DNA of 39,643 nt. It comes from Actinomadura sp. KC216 (GTDB lineage: Bacteria > Actinomycetota > Actinomycetes > Streptosporangiales > Streptosporangiaceae). Within the stretch, counting starts at the first letter, position 1. Every line of letters begins with the position of its first letter. The translations under genes were made by a program, and so were the position numbers. The notes beneath the pieces were generated by a model, which saw nothing but the letters and a program-made list of their open reading frames with translations, searched no databases and was not told the DNA's origin. Positions 14,644 to 21,969 of this stretch are shown here, piece by piece. The DNA lies in NCBI RefSeq assembly GCF_004348535.1, contig NZ_SMJX01000045.1, forward strand, positions 1-39,643, in the 5' to 3' direction.

Positions 14644-15995
14644 CACCCGCGGAGCCCACCGGCGAAACCGCGCCCGCCCGGCCGGGCACCGGGATGCGGT
14701 CGATCTGGAAGCTCGCCCTCCCGCTGATGGTCGCCGGGCTCACCCAGATCTCGCTCAACGTCGTCGACACCATCCTGCTGGCCCGGCTCTCGACGAGCGC
14801 CCTCGGCGCGTTCGCCCTGGCCGCCCCCGTCTATCTGGTGGCGCTGGTCATCGTCCGCGGCTGGGCCACCGCCGTCCAGGTGAAGGTGGCCCAGCATCAC
14901 GGCGCGGGGCGTCGCGGGGAGGTCGCACAGGTCGTCCGGACCGGAGTACTTACCTCCGCGGCCGCCGGAGTCGCCGTGGGCGCTGCCCTGTACGTCACCG
15001 CCGTACCCGTGCTGACCGTCTTGGGCGCCGACGACGACCTGATCGGCCCGGGCGCCGGCTACCTGCGCGTGCTCGCCGTCGCCGTCCCGTTCGCGGCGGT
15101 CTCCTTCACCCTGCAGGGCGCCTGCGCGGGCATCGGCGCGACCCGTGTCTCGATGTACACCGCGCTGCTGGCCAACGCCGTCAACCTGCCCCTCGGCCTG
15201 CTGCTGATCTTCGGCGCGGACCTCGGCGTGCACGGCGCCGCGGCCGCCACTCTCGCCGCCACCGCCGCCGGCACCGTCTACCTGCTCGCCTACGCCAGAA
15301 CCAGGTTCCCTCGCGTGCGGGCCGTCCCCGCCGCCACCGCCCAGATCACCCGCGGCCTGTGGCGAATCGGATGGCCGGAGATGTGCGCGATGGGCATCGG
15401 CTACTTCAACGAGGCGCTGCTCGCCGCGTTCGCCGCCCGGATGAGCCCCCACGACCTGGCCGCCTACCGCATCGTCGACAACCTCACGCTCGTGCTGTTC
15501 ACCGTCCTGACCAGCGCCGCCACGGCCATCACCATCCTTGCCGGACAGGCACTCGGCGCGGGCGACCGCGACCGCGCAGAAGCGTGGCGGCGCGCCGGGC
15601 TGCGGCTGCTGTCGGTCCTGCTCCTGGTCCCCGCCGCCGCCGTGTTTCTAGGCGGCGGCCCGCTGACCTCCCTGATCGCCTCCGATCCGGCGGTCGCCGA
15701 CCGTGCCTGGTCGGCCATACCTCTGGCGCTGTTCAGCCTGGCGCCCCTGCTGCCCGCCCTCGCCTACGGGGCCGCGCTGCGCGCCGCGGGCGACACCCGC
15801 TCGGTCATGGTCGCCTCCGTTGTCGGTGACTACGCCGCGCTGATCCCGCTCGCCTGGCTGCTCGGCGTCCATCTGGGCCTCGGCCTGCCCGGCCTCTACC
15901 TCGCCTGGACGGCGTTCGGGGCCCTCTACTCCCTGCTACTCCGCCGCCGCCATCGCCAGGCCCGCCGGTCCCGCACTCAACCCGCGCAGACCTAA
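14640..15995 (+). CDS. MATE-family efflux transporter
   Basis: GTG 14640 overlaps the upstream stop (GTGA). The 451-residue protein has about twelve hydrophobic segments in two pseudo-symmetric halves: SIWKLALPLMVAGLTQISLN, VVDTILLARLSTSALGAFAL and, in the second half, IGWPEMCAMGIGYFNEALLA and AFAARMSPHDLAAYRIVDNL. The order and the WKLALP-x-(M/I) opening match MATE (Na+- or H+-coupled) exporters. As the last gene of the operon it probably exports the modified peptide, giving a cycle of synthesis, export and re-import through the FecCD-type system. The array of CRISPR repeats begins only 18 nt after its stop. Confidence 0.9.
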   Translation: MTPAEPTGETAPARPGTGMRSIWKLALPLMVAGLTQISLNVVDTILLARLSTSALGAFALAAPVYLVALVIVRGWATAVQVKVAQHHGAGRRGEVAQVVRTGVLTSAAAGVAVGAALYVTAVPVLTVLGADDDLIGPGAGYLRVLAVAVPFAAVSFTLQGACAGIGATRVSMYTALLANAVNLPLGLLLIFGADLGVHGAAAATLAATAAGTVYLLAYARTRFPRVRAVPAATAQITRGLWRIGWPEMCAMGIGYFNEALLAAFAARMSPHDLAAYRIVDNLTLVLFTVLTSAATAITILAGQALGAGDRDRAEAWRRAGLRLLSVLLLVPAAAVFLGGGPLTSLIASDPAVADRAWSAIPLALFSLAPLLPALAYGAALRAAGDTRSVMVASVVGDYAALIPLAWLLGVHLGLGLPGLYLAWTAFGALYSLLLRRRHRQARRSRTQPAQT

Positions 15996-16013
15996 ACGCC
16001 TAGGTCAGCCAGA

Positions 16014-16165
16014 GTGCTCCCCGCGCACGCGGGGATGGTCCCCAGACCAGGAACTTGATCATGACGGGTTCCGGGTGCTCCCCGGCGTACGCGGGGATGG
16101 TCCCTTGAAGCCGGGAACGGCGAAGACGACGTCGGCGTGCTCCCCGCGTATGCGGGGATGGTGCC
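16014..16165 (+). CRISPR. Orphan type I-E-like CRISPR mini-array, three repeats and two spacers
   Basis: Repeats lie at 16014-16042 (29 nt), 16075-16104 (30 nt, one inserted base) and 16137-16165 (29 nt, 3' end altered). All have the start GTGCTCCCCG and the core GCGGGGATGGT of actinobacterial type I-E repeats, with a short CCCCGC/GCGGGG hairpin. The two spacers (16043-16074, 16105-16136) are both exactly 32 nt. The degenerate last repeat implies the leader side is at the left, but only 18 nt separate the first repeat from the MATE stop codon, so no leader fits. No cas gene is present in the window. The array is probably a stranded relic. Confidence 0.88.
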
Positions 16166-16660
16166 GCACGTGGCGCGACCGAACCGCGACCGCTCCTCAT
16201 CGACGGACGGTCCTGTGGGGGGCCGCGGTGGACTCCGCAAGGGGTGCTCCTCCCGTGGCGGGCAGGCGGACGGGTGTGCTTGCTGTCGCTCCGGCGCACC
16301 TCCGGGGCGGGTGCGGGTGCTAACGGCGAGGTTGCGATCTTGGATGGGTTTGGGTGACCGTTCGATCCCTGCGACTCCGCCGCGAGAAGCCAATGAGCGC
16401 GACGGCACCCTGAACGGGCCCTCGGAGCGGGCTTTAGACCCCCCGTCCCGCTTGCTCTGCTCTCGCCGTTCAGGCGCATCGCGTCTGGTCTGGCAGGGGT
16501 CACTCAGCAGCCGGAGATGACGACATAGTCCCTGTTTACTCCCGAAATACTCCCAACGGGAGCCAACACTGATCAATGGCGACAAATGAGTGATCTTGAT
16601 ATATATGCAGGTCATGCGGCATCGTTCGATGGTCACCACCCTTTGCCAACCGTAGTCCGT
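16166..16660. other. Non-coding stretch with AT-rich arm next to the attachment site
   Basis: No convincing reading frame or integrase is seen. From about 16505 the base composition falls well below the window average. There is an inverted repeat, CTCCCG at 16539-16544 and CGGGAG at 16557-16562, with a near-direct repeat of ACTCCC inside it. Short repeats in AT-rich DNA beside a tRNA or tmRNA 3' end are what arm-type integrase binding sites look like; this reading is inference. Confidence 0.4.
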
Positions 16661-16697
16661 GGAAAGACGCGGGTTCGATTCCCGCCACCTCCACGAG
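16661..16697 (+). ncRNA. 3' fragment of tmRNA (ssrA)-like gene, probable attachment site
   Basis: The run GACGCGGGTTCGATTCCCGC (16666-16685) followed by CACCTCCACGAG contains a complete T-arm (GCGGG-TTCGATT-CCCGC) and the 3' acceptor strand. It closely resembles the end of bacterial tmRNA (GGACGCGGGTTC...CTCCACCA), except that ACCA is replaced by ACGA. No D-arm, anticodon arm or tmRNA body precedes it, so this is a 3' piece only. Such pieces arise when an integrative element recombines into the 3' end of ssrA or a tRNA gene. The terminator after it supports orientation: native downstream flank to the right, element to the left. A tRNA fragment is the alternative. Confidence 0.6.
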
Positions 16698-16698
16698 T

Positions 16699-16750
16699 CG
16701 GGCGACCATGGTCGGCGCTTCGAGCCTTCCAGGTCGCCCGCAGTTTTTTT
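16699..16750 (+). terminator. Intrinsic terminator after the ssrA-like fragment
   Basis: CGGGCGACC (16699-16707) pairs perfectly with GGTCGCCCG (16732-16740), followed by CAG and a run of seven T (16744-16750). This is a classical rho-independent terminator, as expected directly behind a stable RNA gene. Confidence 0.75.
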
Positions 16751-16910
16751 CGGGGGGGACGCCCCCCCCGGTTCTGGTCGGCGGCTTTCGCGTTGCAGCC
16801 CCTAGACGATCGGCAAGCAGCTTGGTGAGTCCAGGATGACGGCTGGGTGCTCGGGAAAGCGCTGTCAGCGTTGCGCGAAGAGGTCGATCGATGTCAGCGG
16901 CATCGGTGCT

Positions 16911-17537
16911 TCACTTGCGGTGTTCTCCGGGTGTTCCATGCACGCTGCGTCTGGCGGCGTTCGCCTGCCACTCGCGGCCGATGGAGCGCATCAGTGCCGG
17001 GTATACCCCGAGGTAGCGGAAGGGCTTGATGGCGGCCATGTAGAGGGTTCCCCATAGGCCGTTCGGTTTCACCAAGACGGCCATCTGGCCGCGGTAGCCG
17101 CCGGACCCGTCCGGGACCCAGCCGATGTGCATCACCGCGTGCACGGTCTTGTTGCCCATCTCGGCGGCCCACTCGTCGTCTCTCTGGTAGAGGGAGGTGA
17201 ACGGGGAGGAGCCGAGGTCGGGGCCCTGGGGGCCCTCGCGCAGGTCCGTCGGCAACCGGTCCCGCAAAGAGGGCACCCGGGCGCCGACGCCGGTATCGGA
17301 CCTGTCCCAGCCGAGCAGCTTTCCGAACTTCCAGCGGACGGAGAACAGCGCCCTGGAGATGGGCCCTTCTCCTGTCACGCCGCCGCGGACCCCATCGGCG
17401 ATCTGGCGCACCAGCCACACCAGGTCGTCGGGACCGCCGGGGGTGGGCAGTGCCCACACGTCCTCCACCGTGAAGTCGCCGACGATCTCGTGGATTCTCC
17501 AGGGGCGGTCGGTGTGGGCGGTTCGAGGAAGTCGCAC
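16911..17537 (-). CDS. DUF2867 domain-containing protein
   Basis: The 208-residue protein starts at GTG 17537. It matches the DUF2867 pattern: TVEDVWALPTPGGPDDLVWL, KFGKLLGWDRSDTGVG, TSLYQRDDEWAAEMGNKTVH, AVMHIGWVPDGSGGYRGQMA and IKPFRYLGVYPALMRSIGRE. The fold belongs to the SRPBCC-like group with a possible ligand pocket; no activity is established. It is divergently arranged with a TetR gene, and a palindrome that this regulator probably binds (17553-17568) lies 16 bp upstream of its start. It is therefore likely the target of the TetR. Confidence 0.8.
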   Translation of the reverse strand: MRLPRTAHTDRPWRIHEIVGDFTVEDVWALPTPGGPDDLVWLVRQIADGVRGGVTGEGPISRALFSVRWKFGKLLGWDRSDTGVGARVPSLRDRLPTDLREGPQGPDLGSSPFTSLYQRDDEWAAEMGNKTVHAVMHIGWVPDGSGGYRGQMAVLVKPNGLWGTLYMAAIKPFRYLGVYPALMRSIGREWQANAARRSVHGTPGEHRK

Positions 17538-17552
17538 GAGCAGGCCCCTATC

Positions 17553-17568
17553 TATACGGTGGCGTATA
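17553..17568. promoter_or_regulatory. Operator palindrome 1 (TetR site, DUF2867 side)
   Basis: TATACGGTGGCGTATA is an inverted repeat of TATACG/CGTATA with a 4-bp centre. It shares its half-site with the palindrome at 17587-17604; the centres are 35 bp apart, between two divergent starts. Confidence 0.65.
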
Positions 17569-17586
17569 CATTCAGCTTAGAACCAT

Positions 17587-17604
17587 GTATACGCCCCCGT
17601 ATAC
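17587..17604. promoter_or_regulatory. Operator palindrome 2 (TetR site, regulator side)
   Basis: GTATACGCCCCCGTATAC is a perfect 7-4-7 palindrome 27 bp upstream of the TetR start. With the related site at 17553-17568 it suggests autorepression and repression of the DUF2867 gene by the same TetR protein. Confidence 0.7.
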
Positions 17605-17631
17605 TCGGGGGGATGTGAGGAGCTGCACACC

Positions 17632-18189
17632 ATGGGCGCGACCCGCACGCCACGGGGCAAATGGATCGAGGAAGGCTTGCGGGCGCTGGTCGCAGGCGGC
17701 CCCGAAGCGGTCCGGATCGAGGCGCTGGCGCAGGCGCTCGGCGTCAGCAAGGGCGGTTTCTACGGGTACTTCCGCAACCGGGACGCGCTGTTGGTCGAAA
17801 TGCTCGACGCCTGGGAGTACGAGGTCACCGAGAGCGTGATCGAAGAGGCTGAGAGCGGCGGGGGCGATGCCAGGGCCAAGCTGGAGCGGCTGTTCTCCAT
17901 CGTCGCCACCGCCGACGGGACCGTGCGAAGCACCACCGCCGAATTGGCGATCCGCGACTGGGCTCGCCGCGACGCGACCGTCGCCGAGCGCCTGCGCCGC
18001 GTCGACAATCGCCGCATGGATTACCTGCGTTCTGTGTTCTCCTCCTTCTGCCCCGATGAGGACGAAGTCGAGGTCCGCTGCCTGATCGCGGTCTCGGTGC
18101 GCATCGGCAACCACTTCCACGCCGCCGACAACGGCAAACGCAGCCGCGCGGAAGTGATGGAGCTGATCAGGCAACGGTTGCTGGAATAG
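17632..18189 (+). CDS. TetR/AcrR-family transcriptional regulator
   Basis: ATG 17632 follows GAGGAG (17616-17621). In the 185-residue product the helix-turn-helix is complete: WIEEGLRALVAGGPEAVRIE, ALAQALGVSKGGFYGYFRNR, DALLVEMLDAW, the GVSKGGFYGYF block being the TetR recognition helix. The C-terminal domain (about 60-185) is helical, with WARRDATVAERLRRVDNRRM, and probably binds a ligand and forms the dimer. Two related palindromes in the 94-bp gap to the divergent DUF2867 gene are the likely operators. The ligand is unknown. Confidence 0.88.
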   Translation: MGATRTPRGKWIEEGLRALVAGGPEAVRIEALAQALGVSKGGFYGYFRNRDALLVEMLDAWEYEVTESVIEEAESGGGDARAKLERLFSIVATADGTVRSTTAELAIRDWARRDATVAERLRRVDNRRMDYLRSVFSSFCPDEDEVEVRCLIAVSVRIGNHFHAADNGKRSRAEVMELIRQRLLE

Positions 18190-18281
18190 ACCATGCCCGG
18201 CTCGACCGGTGGTCAGCGCCGCCCGACCCGCCACGTGCGCGCCGTCTTCTGAACCGGACGATCGTCGCCTTTAATGGCCCG

Positions 18282-18833
18282 ATGTCCCAGCCGCGCCCTG
18301 CGACTCCCGTTGTCGGGACCATCGCGCTCGTGCTCGTCGGCGGCGCGGTCGCCACGGGCGTGGGCGCGATCCTGATGTTCATCCGCTTCCACCCGTCCTC
18401 GTTGCTCGACGAGGGGATCCGGGACTCGACCGCCTACCACGCGCTGGCGTGCGCCATCATCGGCTTCATCACGGCGGTCGGTCTCCTACCGACCCGCCCG
18501 CGCGGGCCCGCGGCCCCGATCGTCGCGGTGATCGCCGGGTACGTCGCGCTCAACATCGGCGTCCGGTGCGCTGTCATCCTCGACGCCGTCACCAACGGCA
18601 CGCCCTTCGACATCGTCTTCATCTTCACGGTGCTGGATCCGGGCTTCAGCCGCTGGGATCTGCTGGCACCCGCGGTGGCCGGGACGGTCGCCGGCGTGCG
18701 CGTCGCGATGGTCGCCCGAAAGCCCGCTCAACCCGCGGGCGGCTTCGGCGTCCCACCACGGCCACCGGCCCCGGGTGGACCTCAGGGTCCGCCTTCACCG
18801 AGCGGCCGGGGCCCAGGTCGTCCCGCAGGGTGA
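18282..18833 (+). CDS. Four-helix membrane protein of unknown function
   Basis: The 183-residue frame has four hydrophobic segments at about residues 11-34, 52-70, 79-99 and 126-143 (for example VGTIALVLVGGAVATGVGAI and ALACAIIGFITAVGLL). It ends in a Pro/Gly-rich tail (GGFGVPPRPPAPGGPQ). No Shine-Dalgarno is obvious before ATG 18282. The last 50 nt run through DNA that also carries a minus-strand remnant, so the true C-terminus may be shorter or fused. No family recognised. Confidence 0.55.
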   Translation: MSQPRPATPVVGTIALVLVGGAVATGVGAILMFIRFHPSSLLDEGIRDSTAYHALACAIIGFITAVGLLPTRPRGPAAPIVAVIAGYVALNIGVRCAVILDAVTNGTPFDIVFIFTVLDPGFSRWDLLAPAVAGTVAGVRVAMVARKPAQPAGGFGVPPRPPAPGGPQGPPSPSGRGPGRPAG

Positions 18834-19012
18834 TGCCCTTCGTGGACGCAGGGTGCCGCCCCGTAAACCAATCCGGGCGTCCCGTCGACCTTCCGGACGT
18901 CGGTGTGGGCGGACAGCGCGGCCAGCACCGACGGCGAATTGTCGAGGGCCTGCTCGGGGCTGAGCACGGTGACCCTTGACAGCTGGGACGAGGCAAGGAG
19001 CCGGGCACTCAT
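18782..19012 (-). pseudogene. Unrecognised minus-strand gene remnants
   Basis: A 76-residue frame starts at ATG 19012 (MSARLLASSQLSRVTVLSPE, QALDNSPSVLAALSAHTDVR). Its ATG overlaps the stop of a preceding minus-strand frame that reads DVLLRTGRTPQPGRTRVAAP then GGTVE (about 19090-19010). The ATGA junction suggests two genes of one operon, of which only the end of the first and part of the second survive. Near 18850 the better codon use moves to another frame (DDLGPGRSVKADPEVHPGPV), implying a frameshift. I do not recognise either product. Confidence 0.35.
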
Positions 19013-19175
19013 TCCACGGTGCCGCCCGGAGCGGCGACCCGCGTTCTTCCCGGCTGCGGGGTCCGGCCGGTACGAAGCAGGACGTCATTGATCGACGCCG
19101 AGGTCCCTGACCTGTGAGGCCGGGTGAGGGGCCTCGGCGGGCGGTTGGGCCCTGGACGCTCCGGTCAGTGCCTGG

Positions 19176-19616
19176 TCAGGGCTCCAGGTCGGCCACGCCC
19201 TTGCCGCTCAGCATGTCGATCGGTACGGAGGCCTGGTCGTGCGCAATCAGCCAGTCATCGTCGATCTTGCGAAAGCCGAAGGTGGCCCGGACCCACGTGC
19301 CGCTCGTGGCCGTTCCGTCGCCCAGCGTGCCGCTGAGCCGGCCGAAGCAGTGCCCGTAGGCGACATCTGTTCCCACGGTGAGCTTCAGGTCGCGGACCTC
19401 GTACGACACCTCTCGGAAGAGCGTGAACACGTTCGTCCAGTTCTTCAGCTTCGCCGCGATCCCAACGTGCTGCAGCGGCGGCTCAATGTCGAAGGACACG
19501 ACGTCCGCCGCGTAGACCTGCTCCAGGGCCTTCAGGTCCTTGCCCCGGATCCCTTCGACGATCTTGTCGACCTGCTGGCGGATCCTGGCTTCGTCGACCT
19601 CGTGCTGTGCGGGCAT
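19176..19616 (-). CDS. SnoaL-like / nuclear transport factor 2 family protein
   Basis: The 146-residue product starts at ATG 19616 with GAAGGAG five bases upstream. It has the cone-shaped NTF2-like fold used by SnoaL/DUF4440 proteins: a first helix RIRQQVDKIVEGIRGKDLKA, LEQVYAADVVSFDIEPPLQH, then strands VSYEVRDLKLTVGTDVAYGH and WVRATFGFRKIDDDWLIAHD, followed by QASVPID. The last block (F-x-K-x-D-x-DW-x-I-x-HDQAS-x-P) is typical of ketosteroid-isomerase-like members. These are often small hydrolases, isomerases or binding proteins of unknown substrate. No operon partner is adjacent. Confidence 0.8.
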   Translation of the reverse strand: MPAQHEVDEARIRQQVDKIVEGIRGKDLKALEQVYAADVVSFDIEPPLQHVGIAAKLKNWTNVFTLFREVSYEVRDLKLTVGTDVAYGHCFGRLSGTLGDGTATSGTWVRATFGFRKIDDDWLIAHDQASVPIDMLSGKGVADLEP

Positions 19617-19783
19617 GAACACTCCTTCGATCATTGAGGGGCCTCGGCTTCTCACCCCTATGACGAAGTGGCCCTCTGAAGTGTGATGTCTCGCTAGAAG
19701 CCATCTGGAACGCCATCGGCCCTTCGACCGCCCGTGTTCGCCGGTGGGAGCGCTGCGCCTCCTCGTCCCGGTCGTGCGGTTAG

Positions 19784-19866
19784 GACCAGCTCGGCAAGGC
19801 GATCGCGCACTACGGCCGGATCCTCAAGACCCCGCGCATCCTCACCTACGCCGTCGATGGGCCCGC
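19784..19866 (+). pseudogene. Tn3-family transposase scrap
   Basis: A short frame reads DQLGKAIAHYGRILKTPRIL followed by TYAVDG, matching the stretch of actinomycete Tn3-type transposases normally written as LG(K/Q)A(I/L)-x-(H/E)YGRI-x-KTLH-x-L-x-YVD. An in-frame TAG precedes it at 19781-19783 and the match ends at about 19866. Only this fragment of a protein of around 1000 residues survives. Confidence 0.5.
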
Positions 19867-19922
19867 CGTAACCCCTGATGGTGAACGTGCCCGTGAGCTC
19901 GCGGCAGCCTGTGTGGCTCCGT

Positions 19923-20153
19923 TCAGGGCATGTAGCCGTTCTCCCCGACCCACCGGCTTTCCGGTGGCTTCCTCAGCTGATTGCAGTGGTAGCTGGGGAG
20001 GTCGGGGCCCTGGGCCGCGGCGGCGGGCATCGCCGGGCCGGTCACGGCCAGGGCGGTCACGGCCAGGGCGGCGAACAGTGGTGGGTGCGCCCGTCGAGGG
20101 GGCGGACCCGGTCGCCGATGACGATCCGGCGGCCAAGGTGCTCGTCTCGGCAT
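19923..20153 (-). pseudogene. Possible small secreted protein, remnant
   Basis: From ATG 20153 a minus-strand frame gives a basic N-terminus, a hydrophobic segment PLFAALAVTALAVTGPAMPA with AAAAQ as possible signal-peptidase site, and a short mature part PDLPSYHCNQLRKPPESRWV ending at 19923. Downstream another frame continues protein-like text (HTGCRELTGTFTIRGYGG), so the original may have been longer and frameshifted. No family recognised and no good ribosome binding site. Confidence 0.25.
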
Positions 20154-20510
20154 CGCGGCGGGCCTGGCACCAGCGCGAGCGGCAGTAGCCCTCGCGGAGC
20201 CGTAACACATCGCGCGCAGCGCCCGGTCGACGCCGCGACCAGTGGATGGGCGCCTGCTGGTCGCCACCGGCTTTGATGTAGGAGCACCCCTGGGCGGGCC
20301 ACGACCAGGTCGCCGTGGTGTGCTCGGACCGCTTTCCAGATCGCGACGAGGGCGCCCCGGCCGGAGGAGTCGCAGAAGGCCCTCCACTCGGGTCCGCGTC
20401 ACCACCCGAAAGGTAGCTGAGGGTAGTCGTCATTGCCGAGCGTGGCGGGGGCGGGTATCGGCGCGGCGAGCAGGGGTGGCCAGACCGCGCGGCGGCGGGT
20501 ATCCGGTGGT
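20154..20510. other. Intergenic stretch with scrambled coding-like fragments
   Basis: Minus-strand frames show short protein-like runs, such as DVLRLREGYCRSRWCQARRD and DEHLGRRIVIGDRVRPLDGR, in different frames with no joining open frame. This looks like decayed coding DNA. I cannot name the gene and see no RNA gene or repeat. Confidence 0.3.
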
Positions 20511-20876
20511 CTATGGGCCTGGAGTACGGCCCAGTGCCGCCTGGACGATCTGGATCGCTTCGGTGGGGTCGATGCCGAGGCTGGTGGTGATCGCCGCGTA
20601 TTGACCGGCGGCGCGGTGGGCCTGCTCGCGGGCCTGTTCGCCTGCGGCCGAGACATATGAGCCGGCTCGTCCGCGGGTCTCGATCAGTCCGGCCTCCTCC
20701 AGTTCCCGGTAGGCCCGGCCGACGGTGTTCACGGCGAGGCCGAGATCGGCCGCCAGGCGGCGGATGGTCGGCAGTCTGGTGCCGACGGCGAGCGTGCGGT
20801 CCTGGATCTGCCTGGCGAGCTGGGCCCGGAGTTGCTCGTACGGCGGCGTCGGTGAGGCCGCATCGATGACGATCAT
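20511..20876 (-). CDS. GntR-family regulator, YtrA-like
   Basis: The 121-residue protein starts at ATG 20876, overlapping the stop of the upstream membrane protein gene (ATGA). The N-terminal 75 residues form a winged helix of the GntR type: PPYEQLRAQLARQIQDRTLA, VGTRLPTIRRLAADLGLAVN, TVGRAYRELEEAGLIETRGR. The tail of about 45 residues has two helices, as in the short YtrA subfamily, which has no large ligand-binding domain. YtrA regulators usually control an adjacent membrane or ABC gene. A long perfect inverted repeat upstream of the operon (21680-21723) is a candidate operator. Confidence 0.88.
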   Translation of the reverse strand: MIVIDAASPTPPYEQLRAQLARQIQDRTLAVGTRLPTIRRLAADLGLAVNTVGRAYRELEEAGLIETRGRAGSYVSAAGEQAREQAHRAAGQYAAITTSLGIDPTEAIQIVQAALGRTPGP

Positions 20877-21667
20877 CGGGTGTCCATGGCCCGCCGTGCC
20901 GCCGCCGCGACCTCGGCGCTGCGGAGCTGGATCAGCCAGAGCGCGATGACGCCCGCCACCACGAGCGCCAACGCGACCACGTTCCACCAGCCGAGCGATT
21001 CTCCGTGCAGGAAGATGGCCGGCAGCGCCCACGCCAGGCTGGGTGTGACCAGGGCGCGGGCGTCCTCGACCCGCATGATGACATCGGCGGTGAGCGACGC
21101 CTGGTCCTGCGCCACGGCCGGGCTCGCCAGCACCTGGTGCAGCTGCATGATGATTCCGGCGCCGGTGCCTGCCAGGCCGATCAGCACGACGACCGCCCCG
21201 GATCGCAAGCCGGAGTCTGAGATCGGCAACACGCTCACCGCCAGCAGCAAGGCGCCGGTATAGGTGCCGGCCACGAACAGGGCGTACGGCCGGCCCAGCA
21301 CCGCCGGCCAGCCGAGCTCGACCGGGTGGGCCACCCGCCGGGACAGGTGCGCGCCGAGCCTGCGGTCGACGCGCCGCACCCACCAGCCCAGCAGCCACTG
21401 CGCCACCAGCAGCCCGGCCGCCAACGCCGCCAGCACCAGCAGCGGCGGCCAGGAGGAGGTGACGTCGGCGGGCAGCGTCAACGCATGCGTTAGCGCCGCG
21501 CCGACTATGAACGCGGCCAGCAGGAGGCTGTCGGCGACCTTGGCGCGCCGCCGCGCCGCCAGCCGCGCCGCGAGCAGCGGGGACGGCTCGGTATCGGCCA
21601 GACCGTGCCCGGCCAGCCACCGCCTGGCCTCCGTGTGATCGGCTTCCGAGTGATCGGCCTGGCGCAT
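20873..21667 (-). CDS. Integral membrane protein paired with YtrA-type regulator
   Basis: ATG 21667 is preceded by AGGAGG (21673-21678), so the longer frame from 21817 is rejected. The 264-residue protein has about six hydrophobic segments (VADSLLLAAFIVGAALTHAL, LLVLAALAAGLLVAQWLLGW, YALFVAGTYTGALLLAVSVL, SGAVVVLIGLAGTGAGIIMQ, then AIFLHGE and VVALALVVAGVIALWLIQL). A basic loop LLARRRAKVADS-like stretch precedes the first. No transporter signature is recognised. Overlap with the GntR gene indicates a two-gene operon whose regulator probably represses it. Confidence 0.75.
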   Translation of the reverse strand: MRQADHSEADHTEARRWLAGHGLADTEPSPLLAARLAARRRAKVADSLLLAAFIVGAALTHALTLPADVTSSWPPLLVLAALAAGLLVAQWLLGWWVRRVDRRLGAHLSRRVAHPVELGWPAVLGRPYALFVAGTYTGALLLAVSVLPISDSGLRSGAVVVLIGLAGTGAGIIMQLHQVLASPAVAQDQASLTADVIMRVEDARALVTPSLAWALPAIFLHGESLGWWNVVALALVVAGVIALWLIQLRSAEVAAAARRAMDTR

Positions 21668-21679
21668 GCCGCCTCCTAA

Positions 21680-21723
21680 TGTCGCAAAGATTGTCTCAAC
21701 AGAGTGAGTCATAGTTTGCGACA
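21680..21723. promoter_or_regulatory. 9-bp inverted repeat upstream of the membrane protein/GntR operon
   Basis: TGTCGCAAA (21680-21688) and TTTGCGACA (21715-21723) are perfect inverted copies separated by 26 bp, starting 12 bp before the first gene of the operon. Position and symmetry suggest the operator of the YtrA-like regulator. Confidence 0.5.
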
Positions 21724-21969
21724 ATGTCAACCGGGTCGGACAGTCTCGCGACTCGGCCGCGTCGCCCCGGTCTTGTTGCCCAGCAGCAGTCGAGGCATGG
21801 CTGGGGGACGGCATCATGGAGGAGGCAACGGCGTTGGTCTCGTGGGTCCCGGCTTCTGCTCGAACTCTCAGGCCGCCGGCGAGAGCGCCTTGCAGTTGTC
21901 CGGAAGTTCGAGGGAAGCACTCTGGGGTGCGCTGGTCGCCTTCGGCGGCGACGAGTTCCGGATCGCCGG

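Noticed and set aside
16244-16272. Possible fourth CRISPR repeat starting GTGCTCCTCCCG
   Set aside because: It is out of the 61-nt register of the array, lacks the GCGGGGATGG core and is not followed by a 32-nt spacer and repeat.
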